60,065 nucleotides of DNA from an uncultured Selenomonadales bacterium (lineage in GTDB: Bacteria > Bacillota > Negativicutes > Acidaminococcales > Acidaminococcaceae): NCBI GenBank assembly GCA_900315345.1, contig OMYP01000022.1, positions 1-60,065 of the forward strand. Direction: 5' to 3'. The notes below the pieces were generated by a model. That model ran no database searches. It was not told the DNA's origin and saw only the letters and a program-made list of their open reading frames with translations. Each line of letters begins with the position of its first letter. The first letter of the stretch is position 1. Below, in pieces: positions 1 through 8,903 of this stretch. The translations under genes and the position numbers were made by a program.

Positions 1-100
1 GGGACGAAGTCCCGAGTTTCGAAGCCACAGGCGAATGAGTCCATGGAATAGCAATCGGTGACGGGTTTGCGATGCCTTTGCCTGACAGCATAACTTATGT
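1..100 (+). repeat. Fold-back repeat, right arm (truncated by window edge)
   Basis: This is the right half of a palindromic repeat that recurs in the window. It opens with a small hairpin (GGGAC, GAA loop, GTCCC at 1-13). The stretch from about 13 to 96 then matches the reverse complement of 43919-44014 almost base for base. The left half should lie upstream of the window. The copy ends in the intergenic region before the aminotransferase gene. Confidence 0.75.
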
Positions 101-156
101 ACAAAAAATCCTGTTTTCCTGTTGTTTTTTGATGACAGAAAACAATTATCATTCTG

Positions 157-185
157 TTGACACTGCATTCTGCAAGTGATAAAAT
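157..185 (+). promoter_or_regulatory. Sigma-70 type promoter for the aminotransferase gene
   Basis: TTGACA (157-162), a 17-nt spacer and TAAAAT (180-185) form a near-consensus promoter. Transcription should start near 192, giving a 5' leader of about 57 nt before the gene at 249. Confidence 0.7.
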
Positions 186-248
186 TTTCAATATAGGTTT
201 TTTATGACTACTATATGAAAACAATATATTCAGGAGGGGATTTTTATT

Positions 249-1436
249 ATGGAGTATAAGTTTGCAAAACGTATGGACCGGATGAAGGCGTCGGAGATCC
301 GCGAGCTGCTGAAGCTGACAGCTCAGCCGGATATTATTTCCTTTGCAGGGGGTCTGCCGGCTCCGGAACTGTTCCCGGTAAAAGAGATCGCCCAGGTCTC
401 CCATGACCTGGTGGAAAAGGAAGGCCAGAAGCTGCTGCAGTATGCTACTACTGAAGGCCGTCCCACCCTGCGTGAAAAGATTGCAAAGCGCATGACGGAA
501 AAATACAATACGCCTGTTGATATGAACGATATCCTCATCACCACCGGTTCCCAGCAGTGCCTGGATTTTGCAGGCAAGCTGTTCCTGGACCCGGGCGATG
601 TGGTGCTGTGCGAAAGTCCGTCCTATCTGGGGGCCCTCAATGCGTTCAATGCCTACGAGCCTGTATTCAAGGAAGTTCCTACCGATGGGGAAGGCATCAT
701 TCCGGAAGAGCTGGACAAGATCCTGGCTACTACCCCGAAATGCAAGTTCATTTATGTAATTCCCGATTTCCAGAATCCTACCGGCATCTGCTGGAGCCTG
801 GAACGCCGTAAAAAATTCATGGAAGTCATCAATAAATATGACATTCCCGTATTCGAAGACAATCCCTACGGGGAACTGCGCTACAGCGGTACCAGCTACC
901 CGACCCTGAAATCCATGGATACCAAGGGTCTGGTTTCCTTCCTGGGCACCTTCTCCAAGATCTTCTGCCCCGGCCTGCGTCTGGGCTGGATCGCCGGACC
1001 TCATACCATCGTAGAAAAATTCGTTATGATCAAACAGAGCGCCGACCTGCACACCTCCAACTTTGACCAGGGTATTGCAGACGCTTATATGGACACCTAT
1101 GACCTGGACGCCCATGTTAAGGAAATCGTGGCCCTGTACGGTCACCGCCGGGACCTGATCCTGAAGACCATGGAAGAAGAATTCCCCGAAGGCGTGGAAT
1201 TTACCCATCCCGAGGGCGGCCTGTTCCTGTGGGTCACCGTACCGGAAGGTGTCAGCGCCCGGAAGGTATTTGACAAGTGCATCGAGCAGAAGGTGGCAGC
1301 TGTTATCGGCGATGCCTTCTATCCCAACGACAAGACCGACCGCAGCATGCGTGTCAACTATTCCTGCATGCCCGACGACAAGATCGTGGAAGGCGTAAAA
1401 CGTATGGCTAAAGCCATTAAAGAATGCATGAAATAA
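249..1436 (+). CDS. PLP-dependent aminotransferase, class I/II (LysN/2-aminoadipate-like)
   Basis: A 395-aa fold-type I aminotransferase. It moves an amino group between an amino acid and a 2-oxo acid in the cytoplasm using pyridoxal phosphate. Visible PLP residues are N176 in FQNPTG, D204 in FEDNPY, the Schiff-base lysine K237 in GTFSK, and R244 in PGLRLGW. The N-terminal ISFAGGLPAPELFP segment is typical of the MocR/2-aminoadipate/aromatic transaminase branch, and no HTH domain is attached. The ATG has a strong AGGAGGGG ribosome binding site and a clear promoter at 157-185. Substrate cannot be read from sequence; aromatic, branched-chain or 2-aminoadipate substrates are all possible. Confidence 0.88.
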   Translation: MEYKFAKRMDRMKASEIRELLKLTAQPDIISFAGGLPAPELFPVKEIAQVSHDLVEKEGQKLLQYATTEGRPTLREKIAKRMTEKYNTPVDMNDILITTGSQQCLDFAGKLFLDPGDVVLCESPSYLGALNAFNAYEPVFKEVPTDGEGIIPEELDKILATTPKCKFIYVIPDFQNPTGICWSLERRKKFMEVINKYDIPVFEDNPYGELRYSGTSYPTLKSMDTKGLVSFLGTFSKIFCPGLRLGWIAGPHTIVEKFVMIKQSADLHTSNFDQGIADAYMDTYDLDAHVKEIVALYGHRRDLILKTMEEEFPEGVEFTHPEGGLFLWVTVPEGVSARKVFDKCIEQKVAAVIGDAFYPNDKTDRSMRVNYSCMPDDKIVEGVKRMAKAIKECMK

Positions 1437-1481
1437 AAACAGAAAAAAGAACTCCAATATAAAAAGAAAAGAGGAAACACA

Positions 1482-1856
1482 ATGGTATTCATGATACTGA
1501 CTGCGATTGTCGCTGTACTGGTTGCCGTTTTGGCCCTTCAGAACTCCATGATGGTTGATTTGACGCTTTTTATGTGGAGTTTTCGTCTGAACCTTGTGCT
1601 GGTGGTACTGATTTCCGTCATCTGCGGCTTCCTCCTTGCTCTGGCCTGGGGTATTAAAGTCAAGACCCAGAGCTTGTGGAAGATGCGTAAGCTCAACGAG
1701 CAGATCGCTCTGCTGGAAGACGACAAAAGGATCCTCCGGGAAAAAGTGGAACAGCTGATCAAAGCCCAGGGAGGCGTCCTGGACCCGGCCGACACCACCA
1801 CGACCCCCGTAGCAGCACCTGACCCAACACCCACTACGACTGTGAGAAAGTTTTAA
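1482..1856 (+). CDS. LapA-family (DUF1049-like) small membrane protein
   Basis: A 124-aa protein with two hydrophobic segments (about residues 1-20 and 38-58), then a charged coiled-coil stretch (about 62-95) and a Pro/Thr-rich tail. This layout fits the LapA/YciM-partner family (DUF1049), whose E. coli member acts at the inner membrane with LapB in controlling lipopolysaccharide synthesis. Such a role would suit a diderm Firmicute but is inference. It lies 45 nt after the aminotransferase with its own AGAGG site, so the two may be co-transcribed. A large hairpin follows it. Confidence 0.7.
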   Translation: MVFMILTAIVAVLVAVLALQNSMMVDLTLFMWSFRLNLVLVVLISVICGFLLALAWGIKVKTQSLWKMRKLNEQIALLEDDKRILREKVEQLIKAQGGVLDPADTTTTPVAAPDPTPTTTVRKF

Positions 1857-1881
1857 AATTGAGAAAAGCTTTGTTAAGCAA

Positions 1882-1989
1882 GTAAAAGTGTAATGAAATA
1901 AAGCACCGAAGGCATCCCTCTGAGGGGTCCCCATCGACGAGCGAAGCGAGGAGGGGGAGAGAGGGAGCCTTCGGTGCTTTTCACTTTAC
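1882..1989 (+). terminator. Large intergenic hairpin, probable terminator
   Basis: The 14-nt arms at 1900-1913 and 1967-1980 pair perfectly and end in a T run. Outside them, GTAAAAGTG and CACTTTAC extend the stem, and inside them CCCTCT pairs with AGAGGG. The structure is about 108 nt, much longer than an ordinary terminator, with a GA-rich loop (GACGAGCGAAGCGAGG). It separates the LapA-like gene from polA. Confidence 0.7.
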
Positions 1990-2044
1990 AGTACAATATG
2001 GTATAATAAACCACTATCATAAAACTTTAAGCAGGAGTCAAACC

Positions 2045-4795
2045 ATGGCAGATAAATTCTTGATCATAGACGGCAGCAGCCTTATCCACCGGGCCTTTTT
2101 TGCCCTGCCCCCCCTTACCAACCGGAAAGGGCAGCATACCGGGGCGGTCTACGGGTTCCTGCGCATGTTCCACAAACTGCTGCAGGACGTGCAGCCCCGC
2201 TGGGTGGCGGCAGCCTTTGATAAATCACGGAAGACCTTCCGTACCAAACTGTTTGCGGATTACAAGGGACAACGCAAACCAACGCCTCCGGAACTGAAAG
2301 AGCAGTTCCCTCTGTGCATGGAGGTACTGGAATCCATGGGAATTCCCGCCCTGGAGCTGGACGATTACGAGGCGGACGATATCATTGGCACTTTTGCGAA
2401 GAAAGCAGATCCTTCCGTGGAAGTGTATATCGTCACCGGGGACCGGGACGAGCTGCAACTCATTGATGACCGGACCCGGGTCATGTACACGAAGAAAGGC
2501 ATTTCCGATATAAAACTGTATGATAAAGAAGCTTTTGCAGAAGATTACGAGGGCCTTGTGCCCCTGCAGCTCATTGACCTGAAAGGGCTTATGGGGGACA
2601 CCTCCGACAACATTCCCGGGGTGCCCGGGGTAGGTCCCAAGACGGCCCTGAAGCTGATTGCCGAATACGGCAGCGTGGAAAAAGTACTGGAGCATATTCC
2701 GGAAGTCAAAGGCAAAAGCCTGAAGGAAAAGCTGGAAAACAATAAAGAGCAGGCCCTTCTTTCCAAAGAGCTGGCCACCATCTGTACGGAAGTGCCGGGA
2801 CTGGAGCTGGACCTGTCTGCTTATGCCCTGAAACCCCTGGAGGAAAAGGCACGGACCATGATGGCGGATCTGGAGTTCCGCAATTTCTTCCAGCAGTTTG
2901 CCCAGATCATGGGAGAGGCTCCGACCATGGCCAATGAGAGCAACGCTGCGGCAGGCAATGTGTCCAATACGGTATCTGGCTCCGGTACTGTTGCCGACGG
3001 GGAAAAACGTGGTAAAACCGGTAACGGTAAAACAGGCAACGACGATGAAACAAGAACCGGAGCTGGACAGTCTCTTTTTGACGACGGTATGGGCAGCCTT
3101 TTCGGTACCTTGGTTCCGGCGGCAGCGGTGCAGGAGATTGCAACGGAAGCAGAATGGATCAGGCTTGTTTCCCGCATCGATAAAGAGGAAATGATCTGGT
3201 TCATGACAGAGACAGCAGGGGAGATTCCCGACTTGCAGTTTGCTTCTGCGCAGCTGCTTACCGCAGGGCAGGAATACAAAATTACCGGTGAAGCGCTGTC
3301 GGCCTTCACTTCCTGGCTGGCAGAGGCGACAAATCCCAAAGGCACCACAGACAGCAAGGAAGTGTACCGGATCTGCTTCTGCCAGAAGGTGGAACCCCGC
3401 AACATAATAGAAGATATTTCCCTGGCAGCTTATCTGGATGACCCGGGACGCAGCAGCTACGCCCTTTCAGATCTGGCCTGGCACTATCTGGGACAGGACC
3501 GTACGCCGGACTGTCACGCTCTGGCCCAGGTGGCAGAGGCTCTGAACCAGGCGCTGCAGGATAAAGAACTGACTTCCTTATATAAAGAAATGGAACTGCC
3601 TCTGGCCCCCGTGCTGGCCAGGATGGAACTGGCGGGCGTTACGGCGGACGGACAGAAACTTGATATGGTAAGCGCGGAGATGGCGGAAAAGATCCGTGGT
3701 CTGGAAGATCTGGCCAAAGAGCAGGCGGAAGACCCTGCCTTCAATCCCAACTCGCCAAAACAGCTGGGGGTGGTGCTCTTTGAAAAGCTGGGACTGCCGG
3801 TGATCAAGAAGACCAAGACGGGCTATTCCACTGACGTAAAGGTACTGGAAGAACTTCAGGGGCAGCATCCTCTGGTTGACACGATTCTGCAGTACCGGGT
3901 ACTGGCCAAGCTTCATTCAACCTATTTGGAAGGGCTGAAACCCCTGATCAATAAAACCACGGGGCGCATCCACACCCATTTCCAGCAGACGGTGACCGTA
4001 ACAGGCCGCCTGTCCAGTACGGATCCCAACCTGCAGAACATTCCCACCCGCACAGAAGCGGGAAAAGGCATCCGGGCCCTGTTTGTACCGGGGCCGGACT
4101 ATGACTGGCTCATGTCCTGTGATTATTCCCAGATCGAGCTTCGCATTCTGGCCCACGTGGCACAGGATCCCCTGATGCTGGAATCCTTCCGGGAAAACCA
4201 GGACGTTCATGCCCGGACCGCCAGCGAAGTCTTCGGCGTTCCCCTGGACCTGGTATCCCATGAGATGCGGAGCCGGGCCAAAGCGGTAAACTTCGGCATC
4301 GTATACGGCATCAGCGACTTCGGCCTTGCCAGGCAGCTGGGCTGCAGCCGGAAAGAAGCCGGGGAGTTCATAGAAAATTATCTGGCCCGGTACCAGGGAG
4401 TAAAGGAATACATGGAACGGATGAAGTCGCTGGCCCGTGAGCAGGGCTTTGTATCTACCCTGCTGGGCCGTCGCCGTTACCTGCCGGACATTAATAACCG
4501 GAACTTTAACCTTCGCAGCTTTGCGGAACGCACTGCCATCAACACCCCCATCCAGGGTACGGCTGCAGACATTATGAAGCTTGCCATGCTGCGGGTGGAC
4601 AAAGCTTTGCAGAATTCGGGCCTTGCCTCCCGGGTGCTGCTTCAGGTCCACGATGAACTGGTGCTGGAAGTGAAAGAAGCGGAACGGGAAGCCACTGCCG
4701 CCTTAGTGCAGCAGGAGATGCAGAACGCATTTACATTGGACGTTCCTCTGCTGGCGGAAGTTAGTTATGGTAAGAATTGGGCTGCGGCAAAATAA
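2045..4795 (+). CDS. polA: DNA polymerase I
   Basis: A 916-aa family A polymerase for Okazaki fragment processing and repair. Residues 1 to about 290 are the 5'-3' exonuclease (FLIIDGSSLIHRAFFAL, TGDRDELQL, KGLMGDTSDNIPGVPGVG). About 320-500 is the 3'-5' exonuclease-like fold, in which I do not see the acidic DxE metal-binding motif, so it is probably not a proofreading enzyme, as in Bacillus stearothermophilus Pol I. About 510-916 is the polymerase with motif A (DYSQIELRILAH, near 692), motif B (RSRAKAVNFGIVYG) and motif C (QVHDEL, near 867). A Ser/Gly/Asn-rich linker at about 295-360 is unusually long. The ATG follows CAGGAG. The coaE gene starts 21 nt after the stop. Confidence 0.97.
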   Translation: MADKFLIIDGSSLIHRAFFALPPLTNRKGQHTGAVYGFLRMFHKLLQDVQPRWVAAAFDKSRKTFRTKLFADYKGQRKPTPPELKEQFPLCMEVLESMGIPALELDDYEADDIIGTFAKKADPSVEVYIVTGDRDELQLIDDRTRVMYTKKGISDIKLYDKEAFAEDYEGLVPLQLIDLKGLMGDTSDNIPGVPGVGPKTALKLIAEYGSVEKVLEHIPEVKGKSLKEKLENNKEQALLSKELATICTEVPGLELDLSAYALKPLEEKARTMMADLEFRNFFQQFAQIMGEAPTMANESNAAAGNVSNTVSGSGTVADGEKRGKTGNGKTGNDDETRTGAGQSLFDDGMGSLFGTLVPAAAVQEIATEAEWIRLVSRIDKEEMIWFMTETAGEIPDLQFASAQLLTAGQEYKITGEALSAFTSWLAEATNPKGTTDSKEVYRICFCQKVEPRNIIEDISLAAYLDDPGRSSYALSDLAWHYLGQDRTPDCHALAQVAEALNQALQDKELTSLYKEMELPLAPVLARMELAGVTADGQKLDMVSAEMAEKIRGLEDLAKEQAEDPAFNPNSPKQLGVVLFEKLGLPVIKKTKTGYSTDVKVLEELQGQHPLVDTILQYRVLAKLHSTYLEGLKPLINKTTGRIHTHFQQTVTVTGRLSSTDPNLQNIPTRTEAGKGIRALFVPGPDYDWLMSCDYSQIELRILAHVAQDPLMLESFRENQDVHARTASEVFGVPLDLVSHEMRSRAKAVNFGIVYGISDFGLARQLGCSRKEAGEFIENYLARYQGVKEYMERMKSLAREQGFVSTLLGRRRYLPDINNRNFNLRSFAERTAINTPIQGTAADIMKLAMLRVDKALQNSGLASRVLLQVHDELVLEVKEAEREATAALVQQEMQNAFTLDVPLLAEVSYGKNWAAAK

Positions 4796-4815
4796 ATTGC
4801 AGAAAGTGTGAATGT

Positions 4816-5415
4816 ATGAAAATCATCGGACTTACCGGCGGCATCGGCAGCGGGAAAAGTACAGTTTCTTCATATTTGAGTACGCTGGGCGTTCCTGTGT
4901 TTGACGCAGACGCATCCAGCCGGGCCGCAGTGAAAAAGGGAAGCCCCTGCCTGGCGAAGATCGTTGCTTTTTTCGGTCCGGAATGCCTGCTGGAAAGCGG
5001 CGAACTGAACCGGCCTTGGGTTGCGGATAAAGTGTTCCATAACAAAGAAGTGCTGAAGCAGTACGAAAAAATCGTACAGGACCAGGTGTGGGCAGAAGCG
5101 CAGCAGTTTCTGGCAGAGCACCGCGGAAAGGGAACCGATGTGGTCCTGCTGGATGTGCCCCTTCTCATTGAATGCGGCTGGCATAAACTGGTGGACAGCG
5201 TATGGCTGGTAAAAGTTTCAAAGGAAGTGCAGATCCGCCGCGCCATGCTCCGGGACGGGGCTACGGAAGAAGCGGTGAAGGCCCGGATCGGTGCCCAGAT
5301 GTCTCTGGAAGAAAAAGAAAAATATGCCCACGTTGTTATTGACAACAGTGGTACAATAGATAATACACAAAAGCAGGCTGCGGAACAGCTGCGGAAACTG
5401 AAAGAGGGACTGTAA
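4816..5415 (+). CDS. coaE: Dephospho-CoA kinase
   Basis: A 199-aa kinase that phosphorylates the 3'-OH of dephospho-CoA, the last step of coenzyme A synthesis. The P-loop GGIGSGKST sits at residues 8-16, followed by the FDADASS acidic motif and LLDVPLLIE. I start it at the ATG at 4816, which begins MKIIGLTGG as in the family. An upstream in-frame ATG at 4777 would lie inside polA and add 13 Cys-rich residues unlike any CoaE N terminus. It is very probably co-transcribed with polA, a pairing common in Firmicutes. Confidence 0.95.
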   Translation: MKIIGLTGGIGSGKSTVSSYLSTLGVPVFDADASSRAAVKKGSPCLAKIVAFFGPECLLESGELNRPWVADKVFHNKEVLKQYEKIVQDQVWAEAQQFLAEHRGKGTDVVLLDVPLLIECGWHKLVDSVWLVKVSKEVQIRRAMLRDGATEEAVKARIGAQMSLEEKEKYAHVVIDNSGTIDNTQKQAAEQLRKLKEGL

Positions 5416-5512
5416 CAGTTGTGACCGTGAGAGCTGCAGAGTCGTGCAAAGGAAAATGTTGTAATAATCGGTTATGCATAATACAAAACCGGGAAACGGG
5501 TAATGGGATACA

Positions 5513-6259
5513 TTGAAGGGTAAGCAGGAAAAACAGGACAAAACAGTAAAACAAGGAAAACGGCACACCGGAAAAACAGAAGCTGCTAAAGAAACAAAAA
5601 AAGAACCGCAAAAAAAACTCCGGGCCAGACGTGTACTTCATCCTGTTAAGAAAAAAAGGAAGATCGTAAGCAAACCGGGCAGCATGCGTGGGTGGTTATG
5701 CGCATTGCTGCTTCTTGCAGTACTGTGTTTCACCGGCTGGCGGATCTGGCGCAGTGATGCGGTGCAGATGCGGTTTGTGTACATGTGGCCATACCAGAAC
5801 GAGATCGTCACTTATGCCCGGCGCAACAATATCGATCCCTTCCTTGTAGCTGCGGTCATCAAGAATGAAAGCGAGTTCAAACCCGGTGCGGTATCTCCCG
5901 TAGGCGCCATCGGAATGATGCAGATCATGCCGGAAACGGGAGAGTGGATCGCCGGGCAGATGGGGCTGTCACCATATTCCCTGGAGTCTCTGTATAACCC
6001 GGGAATCAATATACGCATGGGCTGCTGGTACCTTTCGGAACTGAAGTATGAATTTAAGGATAATCTGCTCCTTATGATGATGGCTTACAATGCCGGCAGG
6101 GGAAACACCCACGGATGGATGAACGCCAACGGCTGGGATTATACTTTTGGGGAGACCAAAGCGATTCCGTATCCTGAATCCCGGAACTATGTGGCATCGG
6201 TACTCCATGACCGAGACGAGTATTACAGATTATACAAAGACAAAGTGGAAACAAAATAG
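5513..6259 (+). CDS. Membrane-anchored lytic transglycosylase (SLT domain)
   Basis: A 248-aa protein that should cleave peptidoglycan to 1,6-anhydromuropeptides outside the cytoplasmic membrane. Residues 1-57 are strongly basic (Lys/Arg/Gln-rich). Residues 59-76 are a single transmembrane anchor, and about 95-245 form a soluble-lytic-transglycosylase/lysozyme-like domain. E119 in KNESEFKPGA is the expected catalytic acid, followed by GAIGMMQIMP and MAYNAGRG. The start is TTG; no in-frame ATG covers the basic region, and the ribosome binding site is weak, so the exact start is uncertain. It follows coaE after 97 nt. Confidence 0.9.
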   Translation: MKGKQEKQDKTVKQGKRHTGKTEAAKETKKEPQKKLRARRVLHPVKKKRKIVSKPGSMRGWLCALLLLAVLCFTGWRIWRSDAVQMRFVYMWPYQNEIVTYARRNNIDPFLVAAVIKNESEFKPGAVSPVGAIGMMQIMPETGEWIAGQMGLSPYSLESLYNPGINIRMGCWYLSELKYEFKDNLLLMMMAYNAGRGNTHGWMNANGWDYTFGETKAIPYPESRNYVASVLHDRDEYYRLYKDKVETK

Positions 6260-6361
6260 TTAATCAGGTATATTTTCCATGCAGGCTCCGGCAGTACTTT
6301 ATTAAAAACTGTTAAATCTGTAATACAATTCACAAATTTTTTACAAATTTAATACAATTAA

Positions 6362-6385
6362 CCATATTTTTTTAAAAAAATATGG
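6362..6385. promoter_or_regulatory. Perfect 24-bp AT-rich palindrome
   Basis: CCATATTTTTTT is followed at once by its exact reverse complement. It lies between the transglycosylase stop and the gene at 6461, just upstream of a TATAAT-like box near 6412. It could be an operator for a dimeric repressor or a weak two-way terminator; the sequence does not decide between them. Confidence 0.45.
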
Positions 6386-6460
6386 ACGAGTGTTACTAAG
6401 AGTGTTATAATTCTTTCAGTTTTGAGAACTTTTTTTGAATAGCGTTTATCAGGTATCTTA

Positions 6461-7045
6461 ATGGACAATATAAGAAATGCGGCAATCGAACGGCTTTTGT
6501 CCGGTTACCGGAGGTACTACAATGTGACCCGGTTTGACGGAGGGCCCAACCCGCCGCCTGAAGAATTTAAGGGAATATGCGAAGCAGGGAAGCTCACTCC
6601 TCCGGCCATGTCGGGGGACTCTTGTTTTGTTGCCTTATGCGAGTATTATGAAAAGGCGGAGCAGTATTTCCTGTTCCGGACCAACGAACTGTGGTCTACC
6701 CATCAGGAAGAATTTATTTTCCTGTTTTCTGTAAATAATCTGACAAAGGAACTGTTTGAACAGTGCCGTGATTATGCTTATGAGGAAGGTATGAAGCTGG
6801 CCCATATCGGGCCCGGGCATATGTACACCTACATTACGCCGGTCTTGGTTTGTGAGACGGCGGAACCGGAGGCGGTAAAAGCCCTGGAAAAATGCAAGAT
6901 CTATAAAAGCTTCAAGTTTTCCTTCCACGGATGGATGGATTTTCATGCAGCCTGCTTTGAGGCGTCAGAGCGGAAACTGCATTTTAATCACAGCGGTCTT
7001 TGTATGAAAAAGAACCTGGAAAAAATTTTAGGAACCTTGCGGTAA
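6461..7045 (+). CDS. Uncharacterised 194-aa soluble protein
   Basis: I do not recognise this protein. It is 194 aa with no signal peptide or membrane segment and is rich in aromatic residues and cysteine (eight Cys). The cysteines are scattered and do not form an evident CxxC metal site. Central stretches such as EEGMKLAHIGPGHMYTYITP and FKFSFHGWMDFH look like a compact mixed alpha/beta fold. The ATG has only a weak AGG-type ribosome binding site. The codon pattern matches its neighbours, and it sits between the transglycosylase and cstA, with a TATAAT box about 45 nt upstream suggesting its own promoter. Confidence 0.7.
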   Translation: MDNIRNAAIERLLSGYRRYYNVTRFDGGPNPPPEEFKGICEAGKLTPPAMSGDSCFVALCEYYEKAEQYFLFRTNELWSTHQEEFIFLFSVNNLTKELFEQCRDYAYEEGMKLAHIGPGHMYTYITPVLVCETAEPEAVKALEKCKIYKSFKFSFHGWMDFHAACFEASERKLHFNHSGLCMKKNLEKILGTLR

Positions 7046-7105
7046 GCAAAGTTCTGAAGGAACGTGTAAGTGTGAACGTTTCTGAAATGTAAGGGAGGAG
7101 TTATT

Positions 7106-8824
7106 GTGAACACACTGGTATTACTTCTTATCTCTGTGGCTGTGCTGTTTTGCGGCTACGTCCTGTATGGCGGATGGCTGGTAAAACAGTGGGGCGTCGG
7201 AGAGGGGGACATCCCTACACCGGCCCATACGATGGAAGACGGTGTTGACTATGTTCCTGCCAAGGCCCCTGTGCTCATGGGGCATCATTTTTCGTCTATT
7301 GCCGGGGCAGGTCCTATCACCGGTCCTATCGGCGCGGCCATGTTCGGCTGGCTGCCTGTGACCCTGTGGATCCTGGTAGGCGGCGTATTCTTCGGCGGCG
7401 TCCATGACTTCGGCGCATTGTTTGCTTCTATCCGGCATAAAGGACAGTCCATCGGCGAAGTTATTTCCGCCAACATGTCCCGCCGGGCAAAACGTCTTTT
7501 TATCATTTTCTCGTACCTGACCCTGATTCTGGTAGTTGCGGCCTTTGCGGCCATCGTAGCTTCCACCTTCGGCGCCAAGGTAAAGAACGGTGTCATTGAC
7601 TATGCAGCCAGCGCTACCAATGCTTCGGTAGCCATGGTATCCATCATGTTCATCCTGATCGCCATCGTATTTGGCTTTGCGGTATATCGCCGTCATGCCT
7701 CCATGGTTACGTCCTCTATTCTGGGTATCGTTGCTATTGTTCTCTGCATGGCTATCGGCATGAACTTCCATCCGTTCTATTTCACCACCAAGAGCTGGAT
7801 GTGGATCATTGGCCTGTACATTACCATCGCTTCTGTTACTCCGGTCTGGATCCTGCTGCAGCCTCGTGACTACTTAAGCTCGTTCCTGCTGTATGCTATG
7901 CTGATCGTTGCTATCGTGGGTATCATAGGCGCTCATCCGGACATCGATCCGAAGCTGTTCCCGGCTGTTACCGGTTTTGCGGTTGACAACGGCAACGGCG
8001 TACAGCTGCTGTTCCCGATCCTGTTTACCACTGTTGCCTGCGGCGCTATTTCCGGTTTCCATTCCCTGGTTTCCTCCGGCACTACTTCCAAACAGCTGGA
8101 CAAGGAAAGCGACGCGCGGCCTATTGCTTACGGCGGCATGCTGCTGGAATGCGTGCTGGCTGTTATCACCGTCTGCGCTATCGCCTATGCCCGTACTACC
8201 GGCCACACCAAAGGCGCTACCGACATTTTTGCCGGCGGTATCGCAGCCATGGTTGCCGCGATCCCCGGTCTGGAAGGCATGGAAAATTCCTTCTACACCC
8301 TGCTGGTACTGACTTATTCCGCATTCTGCCTGACCTCTCTGGATACGGCCACCCGTCTGGCCCGTTTCATGTTCCAGGAATTCTGGCTGGAACCCGGCGA
8401 GACTCCCCGGGATGTGAAAGACGGTTTCCGCAAACTGATGGTTAACCCCTATTTTGCTACTATTCTTACGGTGGTTGCAGGCGTACTGCTGGGCATGAAC
8501 GGCTTTGCCAAAATTTGGGGTCTGTTTGGCGCAGCCAACCAGCTGCTGGCCGGTATCGGCCTGCTGGCAGTTGCTACCTGGCTGGGCAACGCGGGCAAGA
8601 ACAACAAAATGTTCCTGTTCCCCATGACCTTCATGCTGATCGTTACCATCTGCTCCCTGTTCCTCACCATCCGCAACCAGCTGGGCATCATTGCCAAAGG
8701 CGCTGCGGACTGGGGTCCTTATGCACAGGCAGGCATCGGTACCCTGTTAGTCATCCTGGCCTTTGTACTGGCTATTGAAGGCTACCAGACCATCGCTCAT
8801 CCGAAAGAAATCGCCAAGAGATAA
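7106..8824 (+). CDS. cstA: Carbon starvation protein CstA-family peptide/pyruvate transporter
   Basis: A 572-aa polytopic membrane protein of the CstA family, with many hydrophobic segments along its length. Family members take up peptides or pyruvate during carbon limitation. Recognisable family segments are the N-terminal GHHFSSIAGAGPITGPI, GGVHDFGALFASIRHKGQS and the C-terminal FGAANQLLAG. The start is GTG with a GGGAGGAG site 8 nt before it. It is a single-gene unit closed by the terminator at 8851-8903. In an amino-acid fermenter, peptide uptake is the more likely role, but that is inference. Confidence 0.92.
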   Translation: MNTLVLLLISVAVLFCGYVLYGGWLVKQWGVGEGDIPTPAHTMEDGVDYVPAKAPVLMGHHFSSIAGAGPITGPIGAAMFGWLPVTLWILVGGVFFGGVHDFGALFASIRHKGQSIGEVISANMSRRAKRLFIIFSYLTLILVVAAFAAIVASTFGAKVKNGVIDYAASATNASVAMVSIMFILIAIVFGFAVYRRHASMVTSSILGIVAIVLCMAIGMNFHPFYFTTKSWMWIIGLYITIASVTPVWILLQPRDYLSSFLLYAMLIVAIVGIIGAHPDIDPKLFPAVTGFAVDNGNGVQLLFPILFTTVACGAISGFHSLVSSGTTSKQLDKESDARPIAYGGMLLECVLAVITVCAIAYARTTGHTKGATDIFAGGIAAMVAAIPGLEGMENSFYTLLVLTYSAFCLTSLDTATRLARFMFQEFWLEPGETPRDVKDGFRKLMVNPYFATILTVVAGVLLGMNGFAKIWGLFGAANQLLAGIGLLAVATWLGNAGKNNKMFLFPMTFMLIVTICSLFLTIRNQLGIIAKGAADWGPYAQAGIGTLLVILAFVLAIEGYQTIAHPKEIAKR

Positions 8825-8850
8825 TATTCGGTTCGTAACGAAAGCAAAGC

Positions 8851-8903
8851 ACCCCGTCGGTTTCCTGCGGCACCAGCCTGAGGACCCGGCGGGGTTTCTT
8901 TAA
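8851..8903 (+). terminator. Terminator of cstA
   Basis: ACCCCGTCGG (8851-8860) pairs with CCGGCGGGGT, which ends near 8895, followed by TTCTTT. Confidence 0.75.
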
